This document shows, piece after piece, positions 1 to 8,553 of a stretch of DNA of 64,000 bases. Position numbers and translations under genes: made by a program. Position 1 is the stretch's first letter. The number at the start of each line of letters is the position of its first letter. The notes under the pieces were generated by a model, which saw only the letters and a program-made list of their open reading frames with translations, was not told where the DNA came from and did not search any database. Where the stretch lies: NCBI GenBank assembly GCA_027486845.1, contig JAIXOL010000027.1:1-64000 (forward strand). Reading direction: 5' to 3'. This DNA is from Cytophagaceae bacterium. GTDB lineage: Bacteria; Bacteroidota; Bacteroidia; Cytophagales; Spirosomataceae.

Positions 1-92
1 GTAATTTATTAGAAAAGCAAGAGGGTAATAAATCCAGCCTCAGAGAAAAATTAAGTAAAAATTGGAAGTTAATACCAGCAATTTTTAAGTAA
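1..92 (+). CDS. C-terminal end of an unidentified protein (cut by left edge)
   Basis: An open frame enters from the left edge (codons from base 3) and stops at TAA 90-92, giving about 29 residues rich in Lys, Leu and Ser and ending WKLIPAIFK. It is followed after 69 bases by a stem-loop terminator, which fits a real gene end. Too little is visible to name a family. Confidence 0.45.
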   Translation, partial: NLLEKQEGNKSSLREKLSKNWKLIPAIFK

Positions 93-161
93 GTTTATTT
101 TTATGAACAAACCCTGAAGGTGAATAATGCTTAAATTAGTTCTTCAAAAAGAGTATTCTAA

Positions 162-189
162 AAAAAGCCAAACTCTCGCTTGGCTTTTT
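162..189. terminator. Bidirectional stem-loop terminator
   Basis: A perfect 10-bp stem (AAAAAGCCAA / TTGGCTTTTT) with an 8-base loop. Its A and T flanks give a U-tract in both directions. It lies between the partial plus-strand gene and the minus-strand gene ending at 195, so it can serve both. Confidence 0.8.
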
Positions 190-194
190 AATTT

Positions 195-1061
195 TCATTT
201 CAAATTCTTCAAATATTCAATACTTAATGGCACGTTTTCGAGTTCATGCTCACTTTCGTCTTCAATGAAATAATGTTTGATACCGAACTTTTTAGAGAGT
301 TTGAAAATATTTTTCCAATCAGCTTGGCCAGTTCCCAAAACTACATCATTTTCGGCAGGTGTATTTCCTGAAAAATTTCCAATAACCCCTTTTTTCAAAT
401 CTTTTACGTGCATCAATTTCCAACGATTACCGTAAGTTTTCAATAATTTCACAGGATTTCCTCCACCGTGAAGTACCCATAAAACATCCATTTCAAACGA
501 CACATCTTCAGGATTTGTATACTTGAACAAATAATCAAGCAAAGTTCCTTTTTCATAAGGACGAAATTCATAACCATGCGGGTGATAGCAGAAAGTTAGG
601 CCGTTTGCTTTTAAAAACTTACCAGCCTTATTAAATACCTCAACGGCTTTTTGTGCATCTTCGAGTGTAAAATTATCGCCTTTATGGGGAATCCAGGCAC
701 ACATTACATATTTTGCTCCAAAAACCTTAGCTTTCTTAACAATATCCATCGAAAGTTTTTCTAATTGGTCATAACCCGCTCCAATCGAAGGAATAGAAAT
801 TCCGCGAGCATCGCACATTTTTTTATATTCTTCGTCTGTAACGCCTTTTGCTCCACTCGTTTCTATTTCGGTGATACCCATTTTTTGAATTTTATCCAAA
901 GTACCCGAAACATCTTTCGGAAAATGATTTCTGAATGTATATGCCTGTACACCAAATGGATAAGTATAAAGATTTTTACTGCTTGGTTGAGCAAAAATTT
1001 CTTGAGAGAAAGTAAGCACAAACAGCAAGGCACATGATGTTGAAATTGCAAGTTTTTTCAT
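195..1061 (-). CDS. Exported sugar phosphate isomerase/epimerase-like TIM barrel protein
   Basis: 288 residues. The N-terminus MKKLAISTSCALLFVLTFSQ is a Sec signal peptide cleaved near FAQ. The mature part has the xylose isomerase-like TIM barrel (AP endonuclease 2 family) pattern: FGVQAYTFR at the first strand, then YHPHGYEF, EMDVLWVLHGGGNP and MHVKDLKKG with the His, Glu and Asp ligands typical of the family's divalent metal site. The ATG at 1061 is chosen because the upstream extension to 1112 needs a GTG and runs into the preceding stop codon. Exported members often accompany Gfo/Idh/MocA and GMC oxidoreductases, and some act on 3-keto sugars; the substrate here is unknown. It follows the GMC gene by 50 bases and is probably co-transcribed. 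Confidence 0.8.
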   Translation of the reverse strand: MKKLAISTSCALLFVLTFSQEIFAQPSSKNLYTYPFGVQAYTFRNHFPKDVSGTLDKIQKMGITEIETSGAKGVTDEEYKKMCDARGISIPSIGAGYDQLEKLSMDIVKKAKVFGAKYVMCAWIPHKGDNFTLEDAQKAVEVFNKAGKFLKANGLTFCYHPHGYEFRPYEKGTLLDYLFKYTNPEDVSFEMDVLWVLHGGGNPVKLLKTYGNRWKLMHVKDLKKGVIGNFSGNTPAENDVVLGTGQADWKNIFKLSKKFGIKHYFIEDESEHELENVPLSIEYLKNLK

Positions 1062-1111
1062 ATTATTAATTTGAGGTTGAATTTTAAAGTACAGTTTAGA
1101 AAATTTTGCCA

Positions 1112-2821
1112 CTATAAATTACGTTTTTTTAATTCTTTTACAGCATAATCAACGGCACGTGCAGCAAGAGCCATATACGTCAAAGATGGATTTTGTGTAC
1201 TAGTAGAAGTCATACAAGCACCATCTGAAACAAATACATTGCTGCATGCGTGTAACTGATTCCATTTGTTAAGCATTGAAGTTTTTGGATCAAGTCCCAT
1301 TCTTACACCACCCATTTCGTGAATATCAGAGCCTGGATTTGAATGAGAGTCGCCCCCTCTGACATTCTTAAAACCAGCTAAGGTAAACATTTCTGTCATT
1401 TCTTTGATATAATCTTTTACCATTTTATCATCGTTTTCTGTCCAAGCAACTGAAGCAACCATTTGTGGAATACCATACTGGTCTTTCAAAGTTTCGTGAA
1501 GTCTTAGATGATTGCTTTCGATTGGCACGGTTTCGCCTTGCATCCAACTACTTATGTGCCAATTTCCAAGTTTTGGATTTAACAAATTTTGCTTTAATTC
1601 TTCTCCAACCCCACTACTATTTTGCCCCAAACCTCTACCACTGCCAATACCTACTGAATATCCTCTCAGAAAATCAGTTTCTTGTTTGTACAGATTTCTA
1701 AACCTTGGCAAATACGCATTACTTGGGTTTTTGCCATCGGTCTTTTTATCCAAAAATCCTTCCACATCGGCACTGAGTTTTCCTCTATAATTATGACATG
1801 CAAAATACTTTCCGAGTGTTCCGCTGTCATTACCAAGACCATTCGGAAAACGATTTGAGATAGAATTCATCAAAATCATGTTAGAATTAATAGCAGAAGC
1901 ATTGACAAAAATGATTTTTGCATAATATTCTATCATCTCTTTTGTTTTAGCATCAACTACTCTTACTCCAGTAGCTTTTTGTTTTTTTTCGTCATAAATA
2001 ACTGAGTGAACCACCGAATTTGGTCTGAGAGTCAAATTCCCAGTTTTCATTGCCCATGGCAAAGTGGAAGAATTACTACTAAAATATCCCCCATAAGGAC
2101 AACCACGGTTACAAAGATTTCGGTTTTGACAAGATGCACGCCCTTGATCATAATGTATTTGTTTTGGCTCAGTAACATGGGCACAACGACCGTGGATAAT
2201 AGGTCGGTCAATATAGGTTTTTCCCACTATATCTCGAAAATGTTGTTCGACACAACTCATTTCAAAGGCTGGCAAAAACTCACCATCAGGCAACTGTGGC
2301 AAATTATCTTTATTTCCCGAAATTCCAGCAAATTTTTCAACATGACTATACCAAGGAGCTAAATCGGCGTATCTAATTGGCCAATCAACAGCAAAACCAT
2401 CACGTTTTGGGCCTTCAAAATCTAAATCTGACCAACGCTGTGTTTGTCTTGCCCAAAGCAAAGACTTACCGCCAACATGATAACCACGAGTCCATTGAAA
2501 AGGCTTTTCTTCCACAAATGGTTGTTCGTTTGGTTTCAATGCCCAATGCAAAGTTTCTTCTCTCATAAAACTTGCACGACCGCTTGGATATTGATTTCGT
2601 ATTTCCAAAGGTACTTGTCCACGATGCTCAAACTCCCACGGATTTTTCATCGTTGTTGGGTAATCTGTTATGTGCTGAACGTCCCGTCCACGCTCCAAGA
2701 CCAACGTTTTTAAAGCTCGGTCACACAATTCTTTAGCTGACCAACCGCCACTAATACCTGAACCTACGACAATCGCATCAAAAGTTCGCTTTTTAACTGA
2801 ATCTATATTTAGAAAGCTCAT
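1112..2821 (-). CDS. GMC family FAD-dependent oxidoreductase
   Basis: 569 residues. The FAD-binding Rossmann motif VVGSGISGGWSAKEL lies at residues 18-32. The C-terminal GMC domain has HEMGGVRMG, a final SDGACMTSTSTQNPSLTYMA stretch and a CQNRNLCNRGCPYGGYF cysteine-rich segment. Such proteins oxidise sugars or polyols (glucoside 3-dehydrogenase or gluconate 2-dehydrogenase large subunit type) and pass electrons to a cytochrome c. There is no signal peptide; enzymes of this kind can be carried through Tat by the small subunit, which is the next gene upstream. Start ATG 2821, stop TAG 1112-1114. Confidence 0.88.
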   Translation of the reverse strand: MSFLNIDSVKKRTFDAIVVGSGISGGWSAKELCDRALKTLVLERGRDVQHITDYPTTMKNPWEFEHRGQVPLEIRNQYPSGRASFMREETLHWALKPNEQPFVEEKPFQWTRGYHVGGKSLLWARQTQRWSDLDFEGPKRDGFAVDWPIRYADLAPWYSHVEKFAGISGNKDNLPQLPDGEFLPAFEMSCVEQHFRDIVGKTYIDRPIIHGRCAHVTEPKQIHYDQGRASCQNRNLCNRGCPYGGYFSSNSSTLPWAMKTGNLTLRPNSVVHSVIYDEKKQKATGVRVVDAKTKEMIEYYAKIIFVNASAINSNMILMNSISNRFPNGLGNDSGTLGKYFACHNYRGKLSADVEGFLDKKTDGKNPSNAYLPRFRNLYKQETDFLRGYSVGIGSGRGLGQNSSGVGEELKQNLLNPKLGNWHISSWMQGETVPIESNHLRLHETLKDQYGIPQMVASVAWTENDDKMVKDYIKEMTEMFTLAGFKNVRGGDSHSNPGSDIHEMGGVRMGLDPKTSMLNKWNQLHACSNVFVSDGACMTSTSTQNPSLTYMALAARAVDYAVKELKKRNL

Positions 2822-2831
2822 ATTTTTAGTT

Positions 2832-2864
2832 GCTTTTAGCTAAATCATAAAGCTTTTAGCTTTA
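2832..2864. repeat. Reiterated GCTTTTAGCT words in spacer
   Basis: The spacer between the two oxidoreductase subunits holds GCTTTTAGCT at 2832-2841 and 2852-2861 and a related CTTTTAGC at 2908-2915. The second copy forms a perfect 7-bp hairpin, TAAAGCT-ttt-AGCTTTA (2848-2864). It may be slipped-strand low-complexity sequence or a weak RNA hairpin that tunes GMC expression. Confidence 0.35.
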
Positions 2865-2922
2865 AAAAAATACTTTTTTTAAGTCGTAAAAAACTAATTG
2901 TAAACAACTTTTAGCCAAAAGC

Positions 2923-3438
2923 TTAAACATTCACACAACCATGATAATGACCAGGTGCCATTATGTAATTATAATGCTTGATCATTACATACTCAGAAGT
3001 GGTGTAGGCCAAAACAGTGAGTTGTTTTAAGAGCGAAAAAAAGTCTTTTTGCTGTGTATCTACTGAGATAGAAAGTTTAATTAAAAGCTCATTCAGTTGT
3101 ATTTTATTACAATCTGAGAGCGACTTTAAAAATGTTTCTTTTGCCAATTTTTCGGCATTTTCTAAGCTAGTCTTAAAGTTTTCTTGCACTTTTTTTTCAT
3201 AACAATCAGCCAACATTTTATTAATAAATGCCGATGTACCTAAATCTTTTGCTCCAATTATTTCTGAACTAGGAATCAAGGCATCCACCAAAATATCAAG
3301 AGTTTTGGCCTGATTTTGAGTGAAAATTGAAGCAGTTTGGATGAAAGTTTTTGAATTCCAACTATTTCCCCATGCAGGGAATGTAATAACGCCTGCAGCA
3401 GAAAACAGCACATTTTTAAGTGCAGTTCTTCGTTTCAT
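2923..3438 (-). CDS. Gluconate 2-dehydrogenase subunit 3-like protein, Tat-type leader
   Basis: 171 residues. It starts MKRRTALKNVLFSAAGVITF, a twin-arginine leader followed by a hydrophobic stretch, then the helical subunit-3 pattern (FTQNQAKTLDILVDALIPSSEIIGAKDLGTSAFINKML) and a C-terminal HYNYIMAPGHYHGCV. In the family this small subunit escorts the FAD subunit across the membrane and couples it to cytochrome. The longer reading from 3450 needs a TTG, so ATG 3438 is preferred. The GMC gene follows after 101 bases, supporting a two-subunit complex. Confidence 0.82.
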   Translation of the reverse strand: MKRRTALKNVLFSAAGVITFPAWGNSWNSKTFIQTASIFTQNQAKTLDILVDALIPSSEIIGAKDLGTSAFINKMLADCYEKKVQENFKTSLENAEKLAKETFLKSLSDCNKIQLNELLIKLSISVDTQQKDFFSLLKQLTVLAYTTSEYVMIKHYNYIMAPGHYHGCVNV

Positions 3439-3657
3439 TTTTTTAATCAACTTTAAAAGTAAAATATTAATAAATCTATCTAAAGATTTGATTACAAATA
3501 AGTTGTGTTAGACAAAATGGTAAATTTTTGCGACGAATTAAGAATTTAGGTCGAAGGTTTTATGAAAAACCCAATCTTACAACGTCCACATTTTTTTCCT
3601 AAACTTAACAAAAATGGTTGCGAAAGTTCAAATATTTAATTACCTCATTATCAGCAC

Positions 3658-3691
3658 TTTGCACCGATCAACGGTCGCCTCTTTACCTTTG
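3658..3691 (+). promoter_or_regulatory. Candidate Bacteroidota promoter with no obvious gene
   Basis: TTTG at 3658-3661, a 22-base spacer and TACCTTTG at 3684-3691 fit the Bacteroidota pattern (TTG, about 19-23 bases, TAnnTTTG). It points rightwards into the 3' end of the minus-strand bicupin gene, so its transcript would be antisense or a short RNA. This is inference from the motif only. Confidence 0.35.
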
Positions 3692-3732
3692 CAACTTTGT
3701 GCCATTTGAGTCTAAAACATAATCAATACCAA

Positions 3733-4530
3733 TTAATCAAACTGAAATGCAAAATAGGTACAAGTTCCTTTGCCAACATTTTTGATTCCGTGTAAATCAT
3801 TTGACTGCAAAAATATAATATCGCCAACTTTTGAGTCTTGCCAAACGCCATTGATAGTTTCTTGTGCTTTACTATCTTTTTCGTTATCTTGGCTATTTAT
3901 TAAAAAGATAATTTCTGCAGGATTGTGTTGATGTGCATCATGGCTCATCAAACCTTCTTTTAGGGTAGTAACATGCATTTCAAATCGCTTGCACATACTT
4001 GTAGGACGATTAAAAAAATCTCTTCGACCGCCTTTTTCATGTGATTTGAAAACAATTTCGTCCCAATTAAGCAATAGAGAACCTCCTGCTTTTTTGCCCC
4101 TTTCAATATCAACTGGCTCAACAGAATTTAATTGAAATACATAATAGGTGGTGTTTTTATCACTCATATTAACATTTTCTCGCATATCTCCCGACATAAT
4201 GAGGGCAATTCCACCGGGCTTTAAAACTTTAGTTTTACCTTCAATAGTTACAGTCAATTCACCTTCTTTCACAATAATTAACTCTTCATTTTCTTGTCTG
4301 TATGCTTCTGGTCTCATTCGTCCTTTTGGAAGAAGTGTTGAGGCATGAACTTTACAAAGTTTAAAATGCGGCGTTGTTCCATCTAAAATTTGTCGAGCCT
4401 CACCTTGCGGTCTTTTTTCAGCCACCAAATCGTCCCATTTGTAAACCTTCGATTCGATAAGTTTGCCTTGTGAATACACAACACTCTGAACCAAAAACAT
4501 TATAATCAATAACATCTCAAAATTTTTCAT
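3733..4530 (-). CDS. Exported bicupin protein
   Basis: 265 residues. The signal peptide MKNFEMLLIIMFLVQSVVYSQ is followed by two cupin barrels. The first (about 55-130) has EAYRQENEELIIVKEGELTVTIEG, and the second (about 180-260) has HDAHQHNPAEIIFLIN and DIIFLQSNDLHGIKNVG. The second barrel keeps the His/Glu metal-ligand pattern; the first keeps mainly the Glu. Function unknown; such proteins are often labelled (S)-ureidoglycine aminohydrolase-like, which nothing here supports. It lies 27 bases after the GH9 gene and is probably in its operon. Confidence 0.72.
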   Translation of the reverse strand: MKNFEMLLIIMFLVQSVVYSQGKLIESKVYKWDDLVAEKRPQGEARQILDGTTPHFKLCKVHASTLLPKGRMRPEAYRQENEELIIVKEGELTVTIEGKTKVLKPGGIALIMSGDMRENVNMSDKNTTYYVFQLNSVEPVDIERGKKAGGSLLLNWDEIVFKSHEKGGRRDFFNRPTSMCKRFEMHVTTLKEGLMSHDAHQHNPAEIIFLINSQDNEKDSKAQETINGVWQDSKVGDIIFLQSNDLHGIKNVGKGTCTYFAFQFD

Positions 4531-4557
4531 AGAAATTAGGTTGAATAAGGTAAAATA

Positions 4558-6309
4558 TTAAAAACTCTTCTGTAAAGCTTCGATAGCGGCGGTCAAATAG
4601 ACCATTGGTGCATTCCAATTAATTGCAATTTCGTTGGTTGAATATGAGCAAGATACATCTAAAAATGACTCATCAGCAATTTTGCTTGGATACCCATCAC
4701 ACTTGTCCTGTTGGCCAGGATTTGGCCCGCCAGATAATAAACCAGGAATTGGCTCCAAAATTCCATCTGCTACCGACTGACGATGATGAGGAAACATTAC
4801 TTGTTTATTTCCAAAACCTGTTAAAAAAGAATATGCCGTTGCATTTCGCCCCAATAAATAGTCTAAATTACCCAATGCAGCGGCAAGATACTTCTTATCA
4901 GCATTTATTTTATAGACCTGCAAAAGAGCAATTCCTTGATTTGCTGCATGAGAGCTACTACCCCACATAAAATCTTTGGCAGATTTCCCCATAACGGTAT
5001 TAAAAGCCTGATTTTCAACACCTAACAATAATTCATCACCCAAATCAGTAAGCCTTTTCTTTAAATTTGGCAAATCATTTCTAGCTAAATCTGTAAGTTT
5101 TTTTTCATTTCGGAGCAGTGAATAATAAGCTAATAATTGTACCTGATTCCAGGTTGGAATCAAAAACGGTTTATTGGGATAAAGTTCAATCGCTTTGTAA
5201 TAATTATCATCTTTTGTGGTAATATAAAGTTCGGTAGCTGCCCAAATCCATTCATCTGCATCATTTTTGTCTTCATAACCACCGGTAACAATATCAGGAT
5301 CAAAAGTTTTATTCATTTCGTTCTGACGATAAACAACTTTAGGGTTTTCTTTTGCCCACTTCCAAGCTTTAATCGAAGTATTTAAACAAGAATCAGCTAA
5401 TCCTGGAAACTTTTTATTATAATTTTTAAAAATTCGACTAGCCTGAGCCATTACTGCGGCAAAATTTAAAGTTGCTATTGTATTTTTTTGAATTACATAA
5501 CGAGGTTTTGTGGCTTTTTCAGGCATAACCATTCCATCAAACGAAGAATTGGTTAACTTATGATAAACACCCCCATCATTTGGGTCTTGCATCGTGAGCA
5601 TCCATCGTAAATTCCATAAAGTCTCATCTAATAAATCAGGAATCTTATTGCCACTTTCAGGGATATTGGTTTCAAGATTTTTAAAAAATTTAGGATAATC
5701 TTCATAAAGTGAAAGCAAAGTTGCCATTGTGATACCAGAATTAACAATATATTTATTGTAATCACCTGCATCATACCAACCTTTTGGCGAAGAAATGAGT
5801 GCTTCGGCTGGACGTTGAGTGGTTGCAGCAGATGCATGAATCAACACTTTATCGTCAGAATGCCCTGCTTCACGGTGCCATTTTCCTGCATATTTTTCGG
5901 TTAAAGCAGTAGAGGCTCTTTGAAAATAAAATGCTTTTAAAGCTGCAGTTGCAGCATCACGATGCACATTTGTTTTGATTTCAAATATGTGAGAAACACC
6001 TATTTCTGGAATACTCAAAAAATACTTTCCTGATTTAGTAAATGCTGAAAAATCTGCAATTTGGGTGGATTTTTGAGAAATGGCATTTACTCTTTGCGTT
6101 GAAAGCTTTCCTTTAAAAACTGTATCCTTGCTTATGGCATCAAATAAATAAAAACTCTCAAATTTATTACCTACCCAAACAGCTATTTTTGCAGCATTGG
6201 GATAAAAACCAACTTGATTAAAGCGAATATTTGGATTTTGAGCATAAACCAAGGGAATACTAGCCAGCAAAAAGGCAATAGTTTTATTAAAAAGGCTGAA
6301 TATATTCAT
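4558..6309 (-). CDS. GH9 family glucanase
   Basis: 583 residues with a signal peptide (to about AQ24), an N-terminal Ig-like CelD_N domain (about 27-112) and a GH9 (alpha/alpha)6 barrel. The inverting catalytic set is visible: the base aspartates in GWYDAGDYNKY (DAGD at 180-183), the MFPHHRQS histidine motif, and the acid Glu560 in CSYSTNEIAINWNAP. GH9 enzymes cut beta-1,4-glucan (cellulose or mixed-linkage glucan, some as exo-glucosidases). There is no carbohydrate-binding module and no T9SS tail, so it probably stays in the periplasm. It sits between the aldo/keto reductase and the bicupin gene with short gaps. Confidence 0.9.
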   Translation of the reverse strand: MNIFSLFNKTIAFLLASIPLVYAQNPNIRFNQVGFYPNAAKIAVWVGNKFESFYLFDAISKDTVFKGKLSTQRVNAISQKSTQIADFSAFTKSGKYFLSIPEIGVSHIFEIKTNVHRDAATAALKAFYFQRASTALTEKYAGKWHREAGHSDDKVLIHASAATTQRPAEALISSPKGWYDAGDYNKYIVNSGITMATLLSLYEDYPKFFKNLETNIPESGNKIPDLLDETLWNLRWMLTMQDPNDGGVYHKLTNSSFDGMVMPEKATKPRYVIQKNTIATLNFAAVMAQASRIFKNYNKKFPGLADSCLNTSIKAWKWAKENPKVVYRQNEMNKTFDPDIVTGGYEDKNDADEWIWAATELYITTKDDNYYKAIELYPNKPFLIPTWNQVQLLAYYSLLRNEKKLTDLARNDLPNLKKRLTDLGDELLLGVENQAFNTVMGKSAKDFMWGSSSHAANQGIALLQVYKINADKKYLAAALGNLDYLLGRNATAYSFLTGFGNKQVMFPHHRQSVADGILEPIPGLLSGGPNPGQQDKCDGYPSKIADESFLDVSCSYSTNEIAINWNAPMVYLTAAIEALQKSF

Positions 6310-6372
6310 TGAACGAAATAAATTCTTAAGTTTAAACCAAAATTTTTACTAATACTTTTGAAAAGAAATATA

Positions 6373-7359
6373 CTACCATAAATGATGAACTAATCTCTTT
6401 ATGTGTTTCTCATAAATTGAATTCATTTGAGAAATTTGCTCGGCATTCAACTCAGGAAAATCTAAAGCAGCCACATTGGCCGAGACTTGCTCGGGTCGAG
6501 AAGCACCAGGAATAATAGTACTTACGGCATCAAAGCCCAAAATCCATTTTAGAGCAATGGGAGCTAAATTAGCTTGATTTGGAAATAGTGTTTTCAATTC
6601 TTCAACCGCAGAAAGCCCTGTTTCGTAATCAATACCCGAAAAAGTTTCGCCTTTGTCAAACATTTCACCATTTCTATTGAAGTTTCGGTGGTCGCCTGCA
6701 GTAAATGTTGATTGTTTAGAAAACTTCCCTGTCAATAAACCACTTGCCAAAGGAACTCGTACAATTACTCCAATATCTTTCTTTTTTGCTTGTTCAAAGA
6801 ATAATTCAGAAGGACGTTGGCGGAAAGTATTGAAGATTATCTGGACAGTCGTAACGTTATCAAACTCAATTCCTTTCAATGCTTCCTCAACCTTTTCAAC
6901 ACTAATTCCGAGATTTAAAATTTTACCTTCGTCTTTTAGCCTATCAAACAATTCAAAAATTTCGGGGCGATAAAAAACTTCGGTTGGTGGGCAATGGAGT
7001 TGAATCAAATCAAGGGTTTCGAGACCCATGTTTTTGAGGCTATTTTCAACAAATTTACGTAAAACAGCAGGTTGATATGCTTCATTGGTGTGCGGATTGA
7101 GCTGACGACCACATTTGGTGGCCACAAAAATACGTTCAGAGCGACTTTTTACAAATCGGCCTACGGCTTTTTCGCTTTCTCCATCGCCATAAACATCAGC
7201 CGTATCAATAAAATTAATTCCTGCATCAAAAGCTGAATTTAATATTTTATCCGCATTTTCATGACTAAATTCATCGCCCCATACGCCGCCGACCTGCCAT
7301 GTTCCAAGACTAATTTCCGAGATTTCAAAACCTGTTTTACCTAATTTCCTGTATTTCAT
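6373..7359 (-). CDS. Aldo/keto reductase
   Basis: 328 residues, cytoplasmic. The tetrad is seen as Asp52 and Tyr57 in IDTADVYGDG, Lys82 in VATKCG and His122 in QLHCPP; the NADPH-site region is IPGASRPEQV. It is an NADP-dependent reductase of carbonyls or sugars; substrate unknown. It lies 42 bases after the regulator gene and 63 bases before GH9, so it probably reduces a sugar or aldonate-type intermediate freed by this operon (inference from context). Confidence 0.87.
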   Translation of the reverse strand: MKYRKLGKTGFEISEISLGTWQVGGVWGDEFSHENADKILNSAFDAGINFIDTADVYGDGESEKAVGRFVKSRSERIFVATKCGRQLNPHTNEAYQPAVLRKFVENSLKNMGLETLDLIQLHCPPTEVFYRPEIFELFDRLKDEGKILNLGISVEKVEEALKGIEFDNVTTVQIIFNTFRQRPSELFFEQAKKKDIGVIVRVPLASGLLTGKFSKQSTFTAGDHRNFNRNGEMFDKGETFSGIDYETGLSAVEELKTLFPNQANLAPIALKWILGFDAVSTIIPGASRPEQVSANVAALDFPELNAEQISQMNSIYEKHIKRLVHHLW

Positions 7360-7401
7360 ATAAATAGTTTAAAATGTTATTTGTCTTTAGTTATTAATCA
7401 A

Positions 7402-8553
7402 TCAGATTTTTTTAGACGACTGTCGTACAATTAATTCTCCCTTAATAACCTTTGTAAACGGTATAAATGTTTCTTTATTTATAATATTATCGATTAAGAT
7501 TGCGGCTGCTTCTTGTCCAACCGTAAATGGAAACTGATTATATACAGTTAACGACGGTTCAATCAATGATGCGACTAAATCATCGCCAAAAGCCGCTAAA
7601 GCAATTTCTTCTGGGATTTTTATACCTTTTTTCTTCAATGACATAATCATTTCAATAGCATTGGCGTAGTGAACAGTAAAAATACCATCGGGACGTTTGC
7701 TTAAATCCAACCAATTATTCAAGGCACTAATTGAGTCTTCTTGCTTAAAACCACTATGAAATATTAATTCTTCATCAATCGGTATGCCATATTTTTGTAA
7801 GGCAGCTTTATAGCCATTCAATCTTTTATGACTTATCAACAAGTCTTGAGGGCCAGCACAAGCAGCAATACGCCTACAACCTCGTTTTATTAGATGCTCT
7901 ACTAAAGCAAAGCTTCCCTCAAAATCTTCTAGAATTACTTTAGCGGTTTCGAGTTCATCACACACTCTATCAAAATGGACAATTGGAATACCTTTTCGTA
8001 AATGTAATTTTATATGTTCAAAAGAATTGGTTTCTTTGGAATGGCTAATCAAAAGTCCATCAACTCTGCTTGCCATAAGTGCTTGAACATTGAGCGTCTC
8101 AGTATTGTGTGATTCATTCGACTGACAAATCATTACTCTATAACCAGCTTCTGATGCAACTTTCTGAATTCCGGCCACAACCCCTGCAAAAAAAGGCCGT
8201 TGTATGTCAGGAATTACAACCCCAATAGTATGTGTTTCTCCTCGATGTAAGCTTTGAGCCAAAAAATTTGGGCGATAATCAAGTTCATTCGCAACTCTTA
8301 TTACCTCATCACGAGTATTCTCATTGATTTCATGGCTATTATTCAAAGCCCTCGAAACAGTTGAAGGCGAAATACCTAAAGTTTTTGCAATATCTACAAT
8401 CGTTGTTTGATGATGCTTTTTAGTAGTACTAAGATTCGGTGGATTTACAGAAAAATATAACTTACAGTCTTTACAATAAAGCCTTTGTTTACCTCTTACA
8501 AAACCAGACTTAACGATAGTTTCAACTTTCCCACATTTCGTACACGAAATCAT
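7402..8553 (-). CDS. LacI-family regulator with an N-terminal IS1/InsA-like zinc ribbon
   Basis: 383 residues. Residues 1-36 form a CxxC...CxxC ribbon (Cys4, Cys7, Cys27, Cys30; GFVRGKQRLYCKDCKLYF), very like the zinc ribbon of IS1-type transposases. Then comes a standard LacI helix-turn-helix and hinge (about 51-100: TIVDIAKTLGISPSTVSRAL, ELDYRPNFLAQSL) and a periplasmic-binding-protein-like effector domain (THTIGVVIPDIQRPFFAGVV onward). Usual LacI proteins lack the ribbon, which could add DNA contacts or dimerisation. It is first in the run with AKR, GH9 and bicupin and diverges from the Gfo/Idh/MocA operon at 9128, so it is the likely regulator of both sides. Confidence 0.88.
   Translation of the reverse strand: MISCTKCGKVETIVKSGFVRGKQRLYCKDCKLYFSVNPPNLSTTKKHHQTTIVDIAKTLGISPSTVSRALNNSHEINENTRDEVIRVANELDYRPNFLAQSLHRGETHTIGVVIPDIQRPFFAGVVAGIQKVASEAGYRVMICQSNESHNTETLNVQALMASRVDGLLISHSKETNSFEHIKLHLRKGIPIVHFDRVCDELETAKVILEDFEGSFALVEHLIKRGCRRIAACAGPQDLLISHKRLNGYKAALQKYGIPIDEELIFHSGFKQEDSISALNNWLDLSKRPDGIFTVHYANAIEMIMSLKKKGIKIPEEIALAAFGDDLVASLIEPSLTVYNQFPFTVGQEAAAILIDNIINKETFIPFTKVIKGELIVRQSSKKI

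Noticed and set aside
3541-3635. Short plus-strand ORF (25 codons) starting MKNPILQRPHFF
   Set aside because: Too short, no family pattern, and it starts upstream of the only promoter-like element in that spacer.
4623-4970. A 115-codon plus-strand open frame inside the GH9 gene
   Set aside because: It runs antisense to conserved GH9 codons that hold the catalytic motifs and shows no family pattern.
7402-7510. Transposase gene piece near the LacI-type gene
   Set aside because: The only transposase-like sequence is the zinc ribbon at the other end of the gene (codons 1-36, near 8553), in frame with an intact regulator; no IS ends or other transposase parts were seen.
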